DNA of 16,479 nucleotides from JASHVB01 sp049522565. GTDB taxonomy: Bacteria; Pseudomonadota; Alphaproteobacteria; Acetobacterales; Acetobacteraceae. A model generated the notes under the pieces. The model was not told where the DNA came from. It saw only the letters and a program-made list of their open reading frames with translations, and searched no databases. Below are positions 1 to 7,334 of this stretch, one piece after another. How positions within the stretch are numbered: position 1 is the first letter of the stretch; each line of letters begins with the position of its first letter. Both the position numbers and the translations under genes were made by a program. The DNA lies in the NCBI GenBank assembly GCA_049522565.1, contig JBEKNT010000188.1, forward strand, positions 1-16,479, read 5' to 3'.

Positions 1-1
1 T

Positions 2-373
2 CCGGAACAAGGTAACGGCAAGCTGTATGCCTATGAGGTGTGCGACGCCTGCCAGGATGATTCGTTCGGCTACGATATCGACGGCGTCACGCTATGCGAT
101 TTTGTCTATCCGGCGTATTTCCAGACGTTTCGTCAGCCCGGCAGCACGCGTTTCGACCACCAGGGCAAGCTGCAGAAGCCGGTACCCGAGGTGCTGGACG
201 GCGGCTATATCAGCGCATTCGACGTGAACGGCTCCACCGGCTGGCACCAGGAGACGTCGGCCACGCTGGATCCCGCGACCAGTCGCGCGTTGATCCGCGG
301 CCGCACCTCCAGCCGGCGGGAGCGCCGGCGGCTGCCGCGTTCGAACTGGGTGCGTTCGACGGCCTTCAAATAG
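2..373 (+). CDS. Unrecognised protein, C-terminal part (5' end outside window)
   Basis: An open frame enters from the left edge without a stop and ends at TAG 371-373, so only the last 123 codons are visible. I do not recognise the family. The visible part begins with residues read as PEQGNGKLYAYEVCDACQDD and holds a D/Y/F-rich middle (YDIDGVTLCDFVYPAYF, then GGYISAFDVNG), compatible with a soluble mixed alpha/beta protein. No membrane segment is apparent. The last 30 or so residues change character and become very arginine-rich (RGRTSSRRERRRLPR), which could be a natural basic tail or the product of an old frameshift near position 290. An internal GTG at 38 is unlikely to be the true start because the frame is open upstream. 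The methyltransferase gene follows after 8 bp, so the two are probably cotranscribed. Confidence 0.6.
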   Translation, partial: PEQGNGKLYAYEVCDACQDDSFGYDIDGVTLCDFVYPAYFQTFRQPGSTRFDHQGKLQKPVPEVLDGGYISAFDVNGSTGWHQETSATLDPATSRALIRGRTSSRRERRRLPRSNWVRSTAFK

Positions 374-381
374 CCGCCGGG

Positions 382-1047
382 ATGCTGGCCGAGTACTACC
401 GCAAGCGCGCCGCGGAATACGACGCGTTCTATGCCGACCCGGCGCGGCAGGCCGACCTGACGGTGCTGCGCGATTGGCTCGCTACGGCGGCGCGTGGCCG
501 ACGCATCCTGGAGGTCGCGGCCGGCACCGGTTACTGGACCGCGGCCGCCGCTCCGCTCGCCACGGCGATCACCGCGACCGACATCAATGCCGAGACGCTG
601 GCGATCGCCAGCAGCAAGCAACTTGGCGAACACGTGACGCTGCTGCAGGCGGACGCCTGGGACCTGCCGCACCTGGCGGACGCGTTCGATCTCGGCATGG
701 CGCATCTCTGGTGGTCGCATCTGCGCAAGCAGCAACGCGCCAGGTTCCTGGAGCGGTTCGCCGCGCACCTGGAACCGGGGGCGACGCTGCTGATGATCGA
801 CGAGAACCTGGTGGCGAATGTGGGCGCGCCGATCGTGCGGCGCGATGTGGCCGGAGACACCTGGCAGCGCCGCTGGCTCGCGGGCGGGGAGCGGTTCGAG
901 ATCGTCAAGAATTACCCTGATGCCGCAGAGTTGGAACGCAGCGTCGGCACTGTGTGCGAGGACGTTCGTGTTCTGCAACTTCAGTATTTTTGGGCACTGA
1001 GTGCGCGCTTGCTTCCCGTCTCCCGCGCAGCGGAAGAGGCCGGGTGA
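382..1047 (+). CDS. Class I SAM-dependent methyltransferase
   Basis: This 221-residue protein has the Rossmann-fold methyltransferase signature: motif I ILEVAAGTGYW (residues 42-52, glycines at 48 and 50), an acidic strand end in TATDINAETL, and motif II/III-like QADAWDLPHLADAFDLGMA. It would transfer a methyl group from S-adenosylmethionine in the cytoplasm; the acceptor cannot be predicted. The open frame extends upstream to ATG 94, but that part overlaps the preceding gene and has no family features, so ATG 382 (MLAEYYRKRAAEYD, a usual N-terminus for this family) is chosen, although its ribosome-binding site is weak. The last residues (LLPVSRAAEEAG) are encoded by a palindromic repeat that begins near 1009 and also supplies the TGA stop. 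The original C-terminus was therefore probably different. Function class is secure, substrate unknown. Confidence 0.85.
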   Translation: MLAEYYRKRAAEYDAFYADPARQADLTVLRDWLATAARGRRILEVAAGTGYWTAAAAPLATAITATDINAETLAIASSKQLGEHVTLLQADAWDLPHLADAFDLGMAHLWWSHLRKQQRARFLERFAAHLEPGATLLMIDENLVANVGAPIVRRDVAGDTWQRRWLAGGERFEIVKNYPDAAELERSVGTVCEDVRVLQLQYFWALSARLLPVSRAAEEAG

Positions 1048-1110
1048 GGGCGCGACGGGACGCACGCATCACCCTCACCCTGCCCTCTCCCGCGTAGCGG
1101 GAGAGGGAAA
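1009..1110. repeat. Pair of inverted palindromic repeats (BIME-like) between convergent genes
   Basis: Two copies of a GC-rich palindromic element lie head to head. The left copy has arms TCTCCCGC (1019-1026) and GCGGAAGA (1030-1037) around loop GCA, with one mismatch. The right copy has perfect 11-bp arms (1083-1093 and 1097-1107) around loop GTA. The flanking arms GGGTGAGGG (1042-1050) and CCCTCACCC (1072-1080) are exact inverse complements, so the whole unit can fold into a larger cruciform. Related copies occur near 10746 and 10873-10943. The unit overlaps the methyltransferase 3' end and its stop codon. Confidence 0.8.
1083..1107. terminator. Perfect 11-bp hairpin, possible bidirectional terminator
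   Basis: The stem CCCTCTCCCGC / GCGGGAGAGGG with a 3-nt GTA loop lies between two convergent genes, 36 bp past the methyltransferase stop and 13 bp past the sulfotransferase stop. No T-run follows on either strand, so it is not a canonical intrinsic terminator. It may stop or stabilise transcripts, or be only the core of the dispersed repeat. Confidence 0.4.
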
Positions 1111-1119
1111 CGGGGGACG

Positions 1120-2079
1120 CTACCGATACGCCGCGACACGACGCCCGCTATTGTCCAACTCGATCCCATGCACGGCCACCTTGATCCGGATGACCGCATT
1201 CGGCCGCAGGCCGAGCTTGCCAAGATCGAGATAGAACCCGTGGTTTCCCCCGCCGTACCCCGCATCCAGCAGGTCCTGGCGGAACGCGTCAGCCACGAAG
1301 GCCAGAACGGGCTGATCATCGGCGAAGAGATCGAGCGCCACCGGATCGGCCACGCCGGTGAGACGGCACCATCCGTAGAGGCTGCCGCCGGTGACGCCCT
1401 CGATCGCACCTTCATAACGACGCCGCGATCCGGCGATATAGGTTGGCCGGTTGGGCTCGACCAGCAGGGTCAGCCGCCCCCGCAGTGCGTCACTCTGCGG
1501 CAGGTTGCAGAATCGGGTGATCGCATCGACAAAATCCCCTGGAAAGGCCAGGCACTTCTCATAGCTCAGCAAGAGCTTCGGACAGCGGAGTTGCGCGACG
1601 AACGCCACCATCGCCGCCAGGTCGTCCGTCGCATGCCGCAACGCCGGCATCTGCGCTTGATATTCCGACAGCGCGGCACGCACCGCAATCGCCACCGGAT
1701 CGCGGAAGGCCACGATGACGTGCGGCTCGTTGAACAGCGCCATGTCAGCATGATCGAGCCACTGGCAGAGCATCGGGAGCTTGAAGCCCCACGTGCCATA
1801 GGCCGCGTTCCGCTCGCCGATGAGCCGCCTCAGCCCGTCGCGGTCACGCGCTTGGAGGAGCCTCCCGAACGCCTCGTCCTCGTGGACGATGTCGTTGATG
1901 TCGGCACCCATGAAGATGCCGACCTGGCGCAGGATGGACGCAATCAGGCTGGTCCCCGACCGATGCGCCCCGGTCACGATGAACGTCCTGCCGCCGCGCC
2001 CTGGCCTGGCTGCGCCCGGGCGGTCCACGATGAACCCCTTGTTCACCAACTCGCCGGCCCGACTGTCCGAGGCGCTCAT
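1120..2079 (-). CDS. Sulfotransferase-like protein with extra C-terminal domain
   Basis: This is a 319-residue protein. Residues 31-45 (RTFIVTGAHRSGTSL) match the 5'-phosphosulfate-binding P-loop of PAPS-dependent sulfotransferases. FRDP around Arg126 resembles the 3'-phosphate-binding segment, and LLLSYEKCLAFP is the usual S/Y-E strand seen later in bacterial sulfotransferases. Family knowledge suggests sulfate transfer from PAPS to a glycan, lipid or peptide; some family members are inactive or use other acceptors. From about residue 230 there is a separate beta-rich module (GSLYGWCRLTG ... LLDAGYGGGNHGFYLDL), a type I associate with glycosyltransferase and surface-polysaccharide proteins, which hints at a carbohydrate acceptor. 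It is the last gene of a minus-strand operon, starting at ATG 2079, 28 bp after the stop of the P-loop gene. No signal peptide is seen. Confidence 0.75.
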   Translation of the reverse strand: MSASDSRAGELVNKGFIVDRPGAARPGRGGRTFIVTGAHRSGTSLIASILRQVGIFMGADINDIVHEDEAFGRLLQARDRDGLRRLIGERNAAYGTWGFKLPMLCQWLDHADMALFNEPHVIVAFRDPVAIAVRAALSEYQAQMPALRHATDDLAAMVAFVAQLRCPKLLLSYEKCLAFPGDFVDAITRFCNLPQSDALRGRLTLLVEPNRPTYIAGSRRRYEGAIEGVTGGSLYGWCRLTGVADPVALDLFADDQPVLAFVADAFRQDLLDAGYGGGNHGFYLDLGKLGLRPNAVIRIKVAVHGIELDNSGRRVAAYR

Positions 2080-2107
2080 CCGTCAACCCGCATCATCCGA
2101 CGCGGGA

Positions 2108-3142
2108 TCAGAATAGCGCCGGCACCCCGCCCCTCGCCAGATTCAGCGCCGGCAAGCCGCACAAATCCTGCGTGCGCTGCTGGATCGTCGGTGTGTCGGT
2201 GCACGGGCCGGCGACCAGCGTCACCGCCAGCCCCATCTCCCCCAGCACCGACTTCGCGCCCAATGCGGCGAGCGAATCCGACGCGACCAGGATCAGCTTC
2301 GCGTCCGGCCGGCGCCGGCGCAGAATGCTCAGGAATGCCGGGACGTTGGCGCCGAGAATATCGCCGCCGCATTCCACCAGGACCGCGTCGGCGACGGCCG
2401 ACAGGCAGGCATCCAGCGCGGCCTCGAACACGCCGCCAATATCCGGCCGACCCGACGGATAGGTGGTTGGCAATCCGAAATCCACGCAATCGAAGCACGG
2501 CGCTGCGCCGAAATCCTCGTAGCTGTGCAATTCGGTGAGCGATGACGTGCCAGTGGCCTTCAGCGCCACCACACGCGGCCGGCCGCTTTTGCGCAACGCC
2601 CGCAGGATGTTCACCGCCGCGGTGGTCTTGCCAACCTCCGACGATGTGCCCACCACCAGGAATACCGCAGCGCCCTGGTCCGCCACCCTGGCTGTCGCGC
2701 GACCCACCGCGAACTGGCGGATGTTCAGGCTGGCACCATCGGCGTCCTGCGCAATGCCGAGGAACGTGACGCGCCCGAGATGCCCCTTCTCGCGCGGCGA
2801 GTCACCGATGAACGCGCCGACCGCACCGCAATCGGCCAGCACCCAGTATTCATTGCCTGGCAGCAGCCCGCCGTCCGGCACGCTGCCCACCACCCAGCGA
2901 GTCGATTCACGATGGCCCGGGGTGCCGAGAAACACGTCGCCCGGCGCGATTGTCATCGCGCGTCCGGTCACGGCTTCGGCGCTGAGCGGTGCGGCACCCG
3001 ACGCCAGCGCAAATGCGCAGACGTCCCCCTCCAACCCGCATTGCTCTACCACCCGGACCGCACGCCCCGCCGGCACACGCCGCAAGGCCGAGGTGCGCTT
3101 CGTACTATCGGGCAACACGAGGCGACCAGTCGCCTGGCTCAC
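2108..3142 (-). CDS. P-loop NTPase, dethiobiotin-synthetase-like (distantly DUF1611-like)
   Basis: This 344-residue protein starts at GTG 3142, 23 bp after the stop of the upstream 58-residue gene. An N-terminal half without recognised motifs (about residues 1-155) is followed by a nucleotide-binding domain with Walker A VVGTSSEVGKTT (Lys172). This form matches the GTxxxVGKT loop of dethiobiotin synthetase and related AAA_26 or MobB-type proteins. A hydrophobic strand ending in acid, DAVLVECGGD, could be Walker B. The segment KATGTSSLTELHSYEDFGA recalls the second half of DUF1611 proteins, whose best-known member acylates D-glutamate, but the N-terminal half does not look like that family. 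A biotin role is unlikely because no other bio gene is nearby and the protein is longer than BioD (about 220 residues). I infer an ATP-dependent ligase or kinase-like step that works with the neighbouring sulfotransferase. Confidence 0.7.
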   Translation of the reverse strand: MSQATGRLVLPDSTKRTSALRRVPAGRAVRVVEQCGLEGDVCAFALASGAAPLSAEAVTGRAMTIAPGDVFLGTPGHRESTRWVVGSVPDGGLLPGNEYWVLADCGAVGAFIGDSPREKGHLGRVTFLGIAQDADGASLNIRQFAVGRATARVADQGAAVFLVVGTSSEVGKTTAAVNILRALRKSGRPRVVALKATGTSSLTELHSYEDFGAAPCFDCVDFGLPTTYPSGRPDIGGVFEAALDACLSAVADAVLVECGGDILGANVPAFLSILRRRRPDAKLILVASDSLAALGAKSVLGEMGLAVTLVAGPCTDTPTIQQRTQDLCGLPALNLARGGVPALF

Positions 3143-3165
3143 CGGCCGGTTCGCCCGACCGCGGT

Positions 3166-3342
3166 TCAGCCGGCGGATTTTCCCTCGTCGTCCAGCACCA
3201 CCAGGACGGAAGCATTGCTCTTGAGCTTCGCCTGCTGCGTGGGGTCCAGGCCGAGCAGGCTGGCAAGTTGGTCCAGTTTGTCGTCCGGCACGAACTGCAC
3301 GACGCTGTACGTTCCGGAAACCTTACGAATCATAGCGTTCAT
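3166..3342 (-). CDS. 58-residue hypothetical protein, first gene of operon
   Basis: This short protein begins MNAMIRKVSGTYSVVQFVPD and ends LVVLDDEGKSAG. The start at ATG 3342 is supported by a strong Shine-Dalgarno sequence (AAGGGAG on the minus strand, 3348-3354) five bases upstream, so the longer reading from 3441 is rejected. It has no cysteine, signal peptide or membrane segment. Predicted order by eye is strand (YSVVQFVP), amphipathic helix (DDKLDQLASLLGLDPTQQAKL), strand (ASVLVVLDD), which fits a small folded protein better than a secreted toxin. I recognise no family. Its place directly before a P-loop enzyme and a sulfotransferase allows three roles: accessory subunit, carrier, or peptide substrate. 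Confidence 0.65.
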   Translation of the reverse strand: MNAMIRKVSGTYSVVQFVPDDKLDQLASLLGLDPTQQAKLKSNASVLVVLDDEGKSAG

Positions 3343-3347
3343 GACTT

Positions 3348-3354
3348 CTCCCTT
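3348..3354 (-). promoter_or_regulatory. Shine-Dalgarno site of the 58-residue gene
   Basis: AAGGGAG read on the minus strand, five bases before ATG 3342. It decides the start of the small gene. Confidence 0.7.
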
Positions 3355-3391
3355 GGATTGACCGGGCGCCGATATGGCCTCGGAACAATGC

Positions 3392-3419
3392 AACATAATC
3401 CGGTCTCCGCCAACTGCAA
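3392..3419 (-). promoter_or_regulatory. Possible sigma-70-type promoter for the minus-strand operon
   Basis: On the minus strand, TTGCAG (3419-3414) and TATGTT (3397-3392) are separated by 16 bases, about 50 bases upstream of ATG 3342. Each box matches the consensus at only four of six positions, so this is a weak candidate. The 201-bp gap it lies in separates divergent genes and must hold promoters for both. Confidence 0.25.
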
Positions 3420-3543
3420 ACCGGTGCCGTGCCGCTGTCACACTCCGACTTTGGCGGTTGCGTCGCCCGCGCTGACGTGTTTGCTTGCGGCGGCCATGCC
3501 GGACTTGCGACGATGGCGGCGGGTCTGGGTAGAGGGAAACACA

Positions 3544-6500
3544 ATGGATTGCCTGCGCTGCGGAGCGACAGCGCCGGAAGGCAAACGGTTCTGCGGGGAC
3601 TGCGGGGCGCCGCTACCATGGCGCTGCGCGGCCTGCGGCGGCGCCAACCCGATCGGCAGCCGCTTCTGCGGCGATTGCGGCGTCGCGGCGGGGAGCAACA
3701 GCACCCCGGCCCCGGTCGAACCGCCGGCGCCGCAGGGGCCGGAACGCCGCCAGCTCACCGTGATGTTCTGCGACCTTGTGGGTTCGACCGCGCTCGGCGC
3801 GCGCCTCGATCCCGAGGATCTGCGCGAGGTGATCGCCGCCTACCATCGCTGCGTCACCGCCGAGGTGATCCGTGCCGGCGGCTTCGTTGCCCGCTACATG
3901 GGCGATGGGGTGCTGGTCTATTTCGGCTATCCGAAGGCGCACGAGACCGATGCGGAACATGCGGTGCGCGCCGGATTGTCGGTGGTCGAGGCGATCACCC
4001 GGCTCGCGACCATGGCCGGCCCGCCGGGCACTCTGGCGACCCGCGTCGGCATCGCCACCGGTCTGGTCGTGGTCGGCGACCTGATCGGCGCCGGCGCGTC
4101 GCGCGAGGAGGCGGTGGTGGGCGACACCCCCAACCTCGCCAACCGGCTACAGACCTTGGCTGAGCCGAATACCGTGCTGATCGCCGATTCGACGCAGCGG
4201 CTCACCGCCGGGCTGTTCGAATACCGCGCCCTGGGCGCGATTTCCGTCCGCGGCTACGACGCCCCGATCCAGGCCTGGCAGGTGTTGCGCGAAGCGGCGA
4301 TCGACAGCCGGTTCGAGGCGCTGCGCGCCGGCGCACGCGTACCGCTGTTCGGCCGCGACGAAGAGCTTTCGTTGCTGCTGCGGCGCTGGGAACAGGCGCG
4401 CACCGGCGAAGGCCGGGTGGTGCTGCTGAGCGGCGAAGCGGGCATCGGCAAGTCGCGCCTGAGCGCGGCGCTGGACGAGCGCTTGCTCGGCCAACCGCAT
4501 CTGCGGCTGCGCTGGTTCTGCGCGCCGCATTACCAGGACAGCGCGCTGCATCCGGTCATTTCCAACTTCGTGCGGCACGCGGGCTTCGAGCGCGACGACG
4601 ACGCGGCCACCAAGCTGGCGAAACTCGCGGCGCTGCTGGCGCACACCGCGCCGCCGGCGGAGGATGTCGCGCTGATCGCCGAGCTGCTGTCGTTGCCGGT
4701 CAGCCCCGAGGCGCGGCTTGGCGAACTGACGCCGCAGCGGCGCAAGGAACGCAGCTTCGCCGCGATCCTGCGCCAGTACGAGAGCCTTGCCCGCGCCCAA
4801 CCGCTGGTCGGCGTTTTCGAGGACCTGCACTGGGCCGACCCCACGACGCTGGAATTGCTCGATCAGCTCGTCGCGGCGATCGAGCATTTGCCGATGCTGC
4901 TGGTGGCGACCTCACGGCCGGATTTGCAGCCGTCCTGGGCCGGCCAGCCGCACGTGTCGGTGGTGATGTTGAACCGGCTCGGGCGCAACCAGGCGGCATC
5001 GCTGGTGGACGGCGTCGCCGCCGGCCGCGTGTTGCCCGACTCGGTTCGCGAGCAAATCATTGCCCATGCCGACGGCGTGCCGCTGTTCGTGGAGGAGCTG
5101 ACCAAGACGGTGCTGGATAGCGGTCTCATCGCCATGGACCTGCGGGCCTCGGCGGAGCTGCGGCCGCCGGTGGTGGTGCCGAGTTCGCTGCACGCGTCGC
5201 TGATGTCGCGCCTCGACCGGTTGGCGAGCGTCAAGGATGTCGCCCAGATGGGCGCGGTGATGGGCCGGGAATTCTCCTTCGAGACATTCCTGGCGGCGTT
5301 CCATCTGCCGCGCGAACTCGCCGCCGGAAGCCTGCGCGTGCTGGTCGATGGCGACGTGATGGTGGAGCGCGGTCGGCCGCCCAACGCGGTGTACAGCTTC
5401 AAGCACGCGCTGATGCAGGACGCCGCCTATGGCTCGCTGCTGCGCGACCGCCGCCGCGCGCTGCATTTGCAGGTGGCCGAGACGCTGGAACGCGACGCGG
5501 CCGGGGCGACGGCGGAACCCGAACTGCTGGCGTATCATTTCGCCGAGGCGGGCGTCGCCGATCGTGCCATCGACTACCACCTGAAGGCCGCTGAACAGGC
5601 AATGGCGCGCTGTGCGATCGCCGAGATGGTGAGCCATCTGCGGCGCGGCCTGGGATTGCTCGCGGCGCTGCCCGATGGGCCGGCGACGCGGCGGCGTGAA
5701 CTCGCGTTGCAGACGGCCCTGGGGCGCGGTCTGATCGACAATGTCGGCTCGGCCAGCGACGAGGGCCACGCGGCCTTCGTGCGCGCGCGCGAGCTGTGCC
5801 TGGAGCTGAACGAGACGGACCTGCTGCTGCCGATCCTGTATGGCCTGCAGGTCTATCATTTCACCCACGCCGAGCCGGAGGTGGTGACCCGCTACGCGCG
5901 CGAGATCCTCGACCTGGGCGCGCGGACCGGCAACCGCCAGGCAACGATCCTGGGCGAACGGGTCGGCGGCAGCGCCTATCTGCTGCTGGGCCGTTTTGCC
6001 GAAGCACGCGGGGCGTATGAAAACCTGCTGCGTCTGTACGACCCCTCCGACGAGCAAGTCGGCCTGGCCGCCGAAACGGCGCGCGACCCGATGGTCGCGG
6101 GGTCCGCCTTCCTCGGCATCTGCCTCACCGTCATGGGCTATCCGGAGCAAGGCCGCGCGGTGACGGCGCGCGGGCTGGCACGCGCCGAACAGTTGGAGCA
6201 TGCGATCAGCGTGGTGTTCAATCTGCGCCGCGGCTGCATCTCGGCCATGCTGCGGCGCGACGTGGCGGCGGTGCGCCGTAAAGCGGCCCGGCTGCTGGAA
6301 ATATCGCTGGACTACGAAACCTTCCTCGGCAAGCCGGAAGGCCGGTTCTTCGAAAGTTGGGCCTTGCTGCACGAAACCGCGGACGCGGCGCTGGACGCGC
6401 AGCTGCACGAATCGCTCAATCAGTTGGACGGCACGAAGAGCTGGGCGCTGCTGTCGTATCTCATGGCATCGGCGGCGGAGCTGAAGGGCGAGCGCGGCGA

Positions 6501-6837
6501 TCGGGACGGTGCTCGCACATTGCTGACCCGCGCCGCGGAATTGGCACGGCTGGCCGGCGAGCGCTGGTGCCTGCCGGAGATCAAGCGCCTGCAAGCGCGG
6601 TTCGACGCGGTCGATGCCAACGAAAGCGCCGCCATGCTGCGCGAGGCGCTCGCGGTGGCGCGGGTGCAGGAAGCGAAGCTTTGGGAACTGCGCGCGGCAA
6701 CGGATCTGGCGCGCCTGCTGGACGCTCGGGGGGAACGTGACGCGGCGCGGGAGCTGCTGGCGCCGGTCTGCGCGTGGTTCACCGAGGGCCTCGACAGTCC
6801 GGATCTGGTCGCGGCGCGCGAGGTGCTGGCGCAGTAG
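3544..6837 (+). CDS. Zinc-ribbon / class III nucleotide cyclase / AAA ATPase / TPR regulator
   Basis: This is a 1097-residue cytoplasmic multidomain protein. Residues 1-46 form a double zinc ribbon of four CxxC pairs (Cys3/6, 17/20, 28/31, 42/45). Residues about 68-250 are a class III adenylate/guanylate cyclase: Asp77 (FCDLVGST) and Asp121 (YMGDG) are the two metal ligands, and Asn197/Arg201 (NLANR) fit the transition-state pair. It should make cAMP or cGMP from NTP; the purine specificity is not clear to me. A STAND/AAA-like module follows, with Walker A GEAGIGKS (Lys303) and Walker B VFEDLHWAD (Asp427, Asp432). The remainder from about residue 560 is alpha-helical and TPR-like, a probable ligand or partner-binding part. 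The open frame runs upstream to 2989, but ATG 3544 follows AGAGGGA and begins exactly at the zinc ribbon. It is transcribed alone, divergent from the small-protein operon. Confidence 0.92.
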   Translation: MDCLRCGATAPEGKRFCGDCGAPLPWRCAACGGANPIGSRFCGDCGVAAGSNSTPAPVEPPAPQGPERRQLTVMFCDLVGSTALGARLDPEDLREVIAAYHRCVTAEVIRAGGFVARYMGDGVLVYFGYPKAHETDAEHAVRAGLSVVEAITRLATMAGPPGTLATRVGIATGLVVVGDLIGAGASREEAVVGDTPNLANRLQTLAEPNTVLIADSTQRLTAGLFEYRALGAISVRGYDAPIQAWQVLREAAIDSRFEALRAGARVPLFGRDEELSLLLRRWEQARTGEGRVVLLSGEAGIGKSRLSAALDERLLGQPHLRLRWFCAPHYQDSALHPVISNFVRHAGFERDDDAATKLAKLAALLAHTAPPAEDVALIAELLSLPVSPEARLGELTPQRRKERSFAAILRQYESLARAQPLVGVFEDLHWADPTTLELLDQLVAAIEHLPMLLVATSRPDLQPSWAGQPHVSVVMLNRLGRNQAASLVDGVAAGRVLPDSVREQIIAHADGVPLFVEELTKTVLDSGLIAMDLRASAELRPPVVVPSSLHASLMSRLDRLASVKDVAQMGAVMGREFSFETFLAAFHLPRELAAGSLRVLVDGDVMVERGRPPNAVYSFKHALMQDAAYGSLLRDRRRALHLQVAETLERDAAGATAEPELLAYHFAEAGVADRAIDYHLKAAEQAMARCAIAEMVSHLRRGLGLLAALPDGPATRRRELALQTALGRGLIDNVGSASDEGHAAFVRARELCLELNETDLLLPILYGLQVYHFTHAEPEVVTRYAREILDLGARTGNRQATILGERVGGSAYLLLGRFAEARGAYENLLRLYDPSDEQVGLAAETARDPMVAGSAFLGICLTVMGYPEQGRAVTARGLARAEQLEHAISVVFNLRRGCISAMLRRDVAAVRRKAARLLEISLDYETFLGKPEGRFFESWALLHETADAALDAQLHESLNQLDGTKSWALLSYLMASAAELKGERGDRDGARTLLTRAAELARLAGERWCLPEIKRLQARFDAVDANESAAMLREALAVARVQEAKLWELRAATDLARLLDARGERDAARELLAPVCAWFTEGLDSPDLVAAREVLAQ

Positions 6838-6882
6838 CACCATGACGGCGGGGGTGTCGGCGGAGAGTTTTCATAGCAGGTG

Positions 6883-7332
6883 TTACCAGGCCCCGGCGGG
6901 AAACGGCAGCGCCAGCAACCGGGCGAACACGACATAGACCAGCAGCGTCACGCATCCAGGGACGCCAAGCAGGAACAGCGCGCTTCTTTCGCGCAGCAGC
7001 CAGAGCTGCGCCGCGACGTACAGGAACGTCGCCAGGAAAAAGCCCAGCCACGGCCACGCCAAGGCGTAGGCAACGCACAGCGCGGCGGACGCCAGCGTCG
7101 CGGCGACGCCACCCGGCGCATCTACCGTCACCGCATCCGGATGCGCCGCCCCCAATGCCAGCGCGTCGCGCCGGTCGCGCACCGCGGAGAACACGAACAG
7201 CACCGCGATGCCGGCGATCAGTACCTGCGAATAGGCCAGCGGATAATGCAGCGACCCATCCAAGCCGAGCGTGGCCAGCAGCAGGGCGCCGAACGCCACG
7301 CCGCATGCCAGGCTGCCCGCCGCGCGCAGCAC
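6883..7332 (-). CDS. tctB: Tripartite tricarboxylate transporter small membrane subunit TctB
   Basis: This 149-residue, very hydrophobic protein has four or so membrane segments (for example GVAFGALLLATLGL near the N-terminus, QVLIAGIAVLFVFSAV, ATLASAALCVAYALAWPWLGFF and a final LLGVPGCVTLLVYVVFARLL), with a charged loop RDRRDALALG between the second and third. Length and layout fit TctB, the small integral subunit that works with TctA in the inner membrane. The start chosen is GTG 7332, two bases after the tctC stop, giving tight coupling; the open frame continues upstream only as an antisense-like extension inside tctC. The assignment rests on hydropathy and on lying next to tctC rather than on sequence motifs, which are poorly conserved in this family. 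Confidence 0.8.
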   Translation of the reverse strand: MLRAAGSLACGVAFGALLLATLGLDGSLHYPLAYSQVLIAGIAVLFVFSAVRDRRDALALGAAHPDAVTVDAPGGVAATLASAALCVAYALAWPWLGFFLATFLYVAAQLWLLRERSALFLLGVPGCVTLLVYVVFARLLALPFPAGAW

Positions 7333-7334
7333 GC

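Noticed and set aside
1168..2538. 456-codon plus-strand frame opposite the sulfotransferase and P-loop genes
   Set aside because: The minus-strand frames carry recognisable P-loops; this one has no motif and ends in Pro/Arg-rich sequence.
2108..3142. Biotin synthesis gene bioD
   Set aside because: The P-loop is similar, but the protein is about 120 residues longer, has an unrelated N-terminal half and has no other biotin gene beside it.
2989..3543. Upstream extension of the cyclase reading frame
   Set aside because: It overlaps the divergent small-protein and P-loop genes, is Pro/Arg/His-rich, and ATG 3544 has a good ribosome-binding site exactly at the zinc ribbon.
6822..6841. GGTGCT-N8-AGCACC inverted repeat at the cyclase stop
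   Set aside because: A short 6-bp stem overlapping the stop codon with no T-run; not convincing as a terminator.
4912..6843. 643-codon minus-strand frame opposite the cyclase gene
   Set aside because: Antisense to the ATPase and TPR part of the cyclase protein; no motif, Gln/Arg/His-rich.
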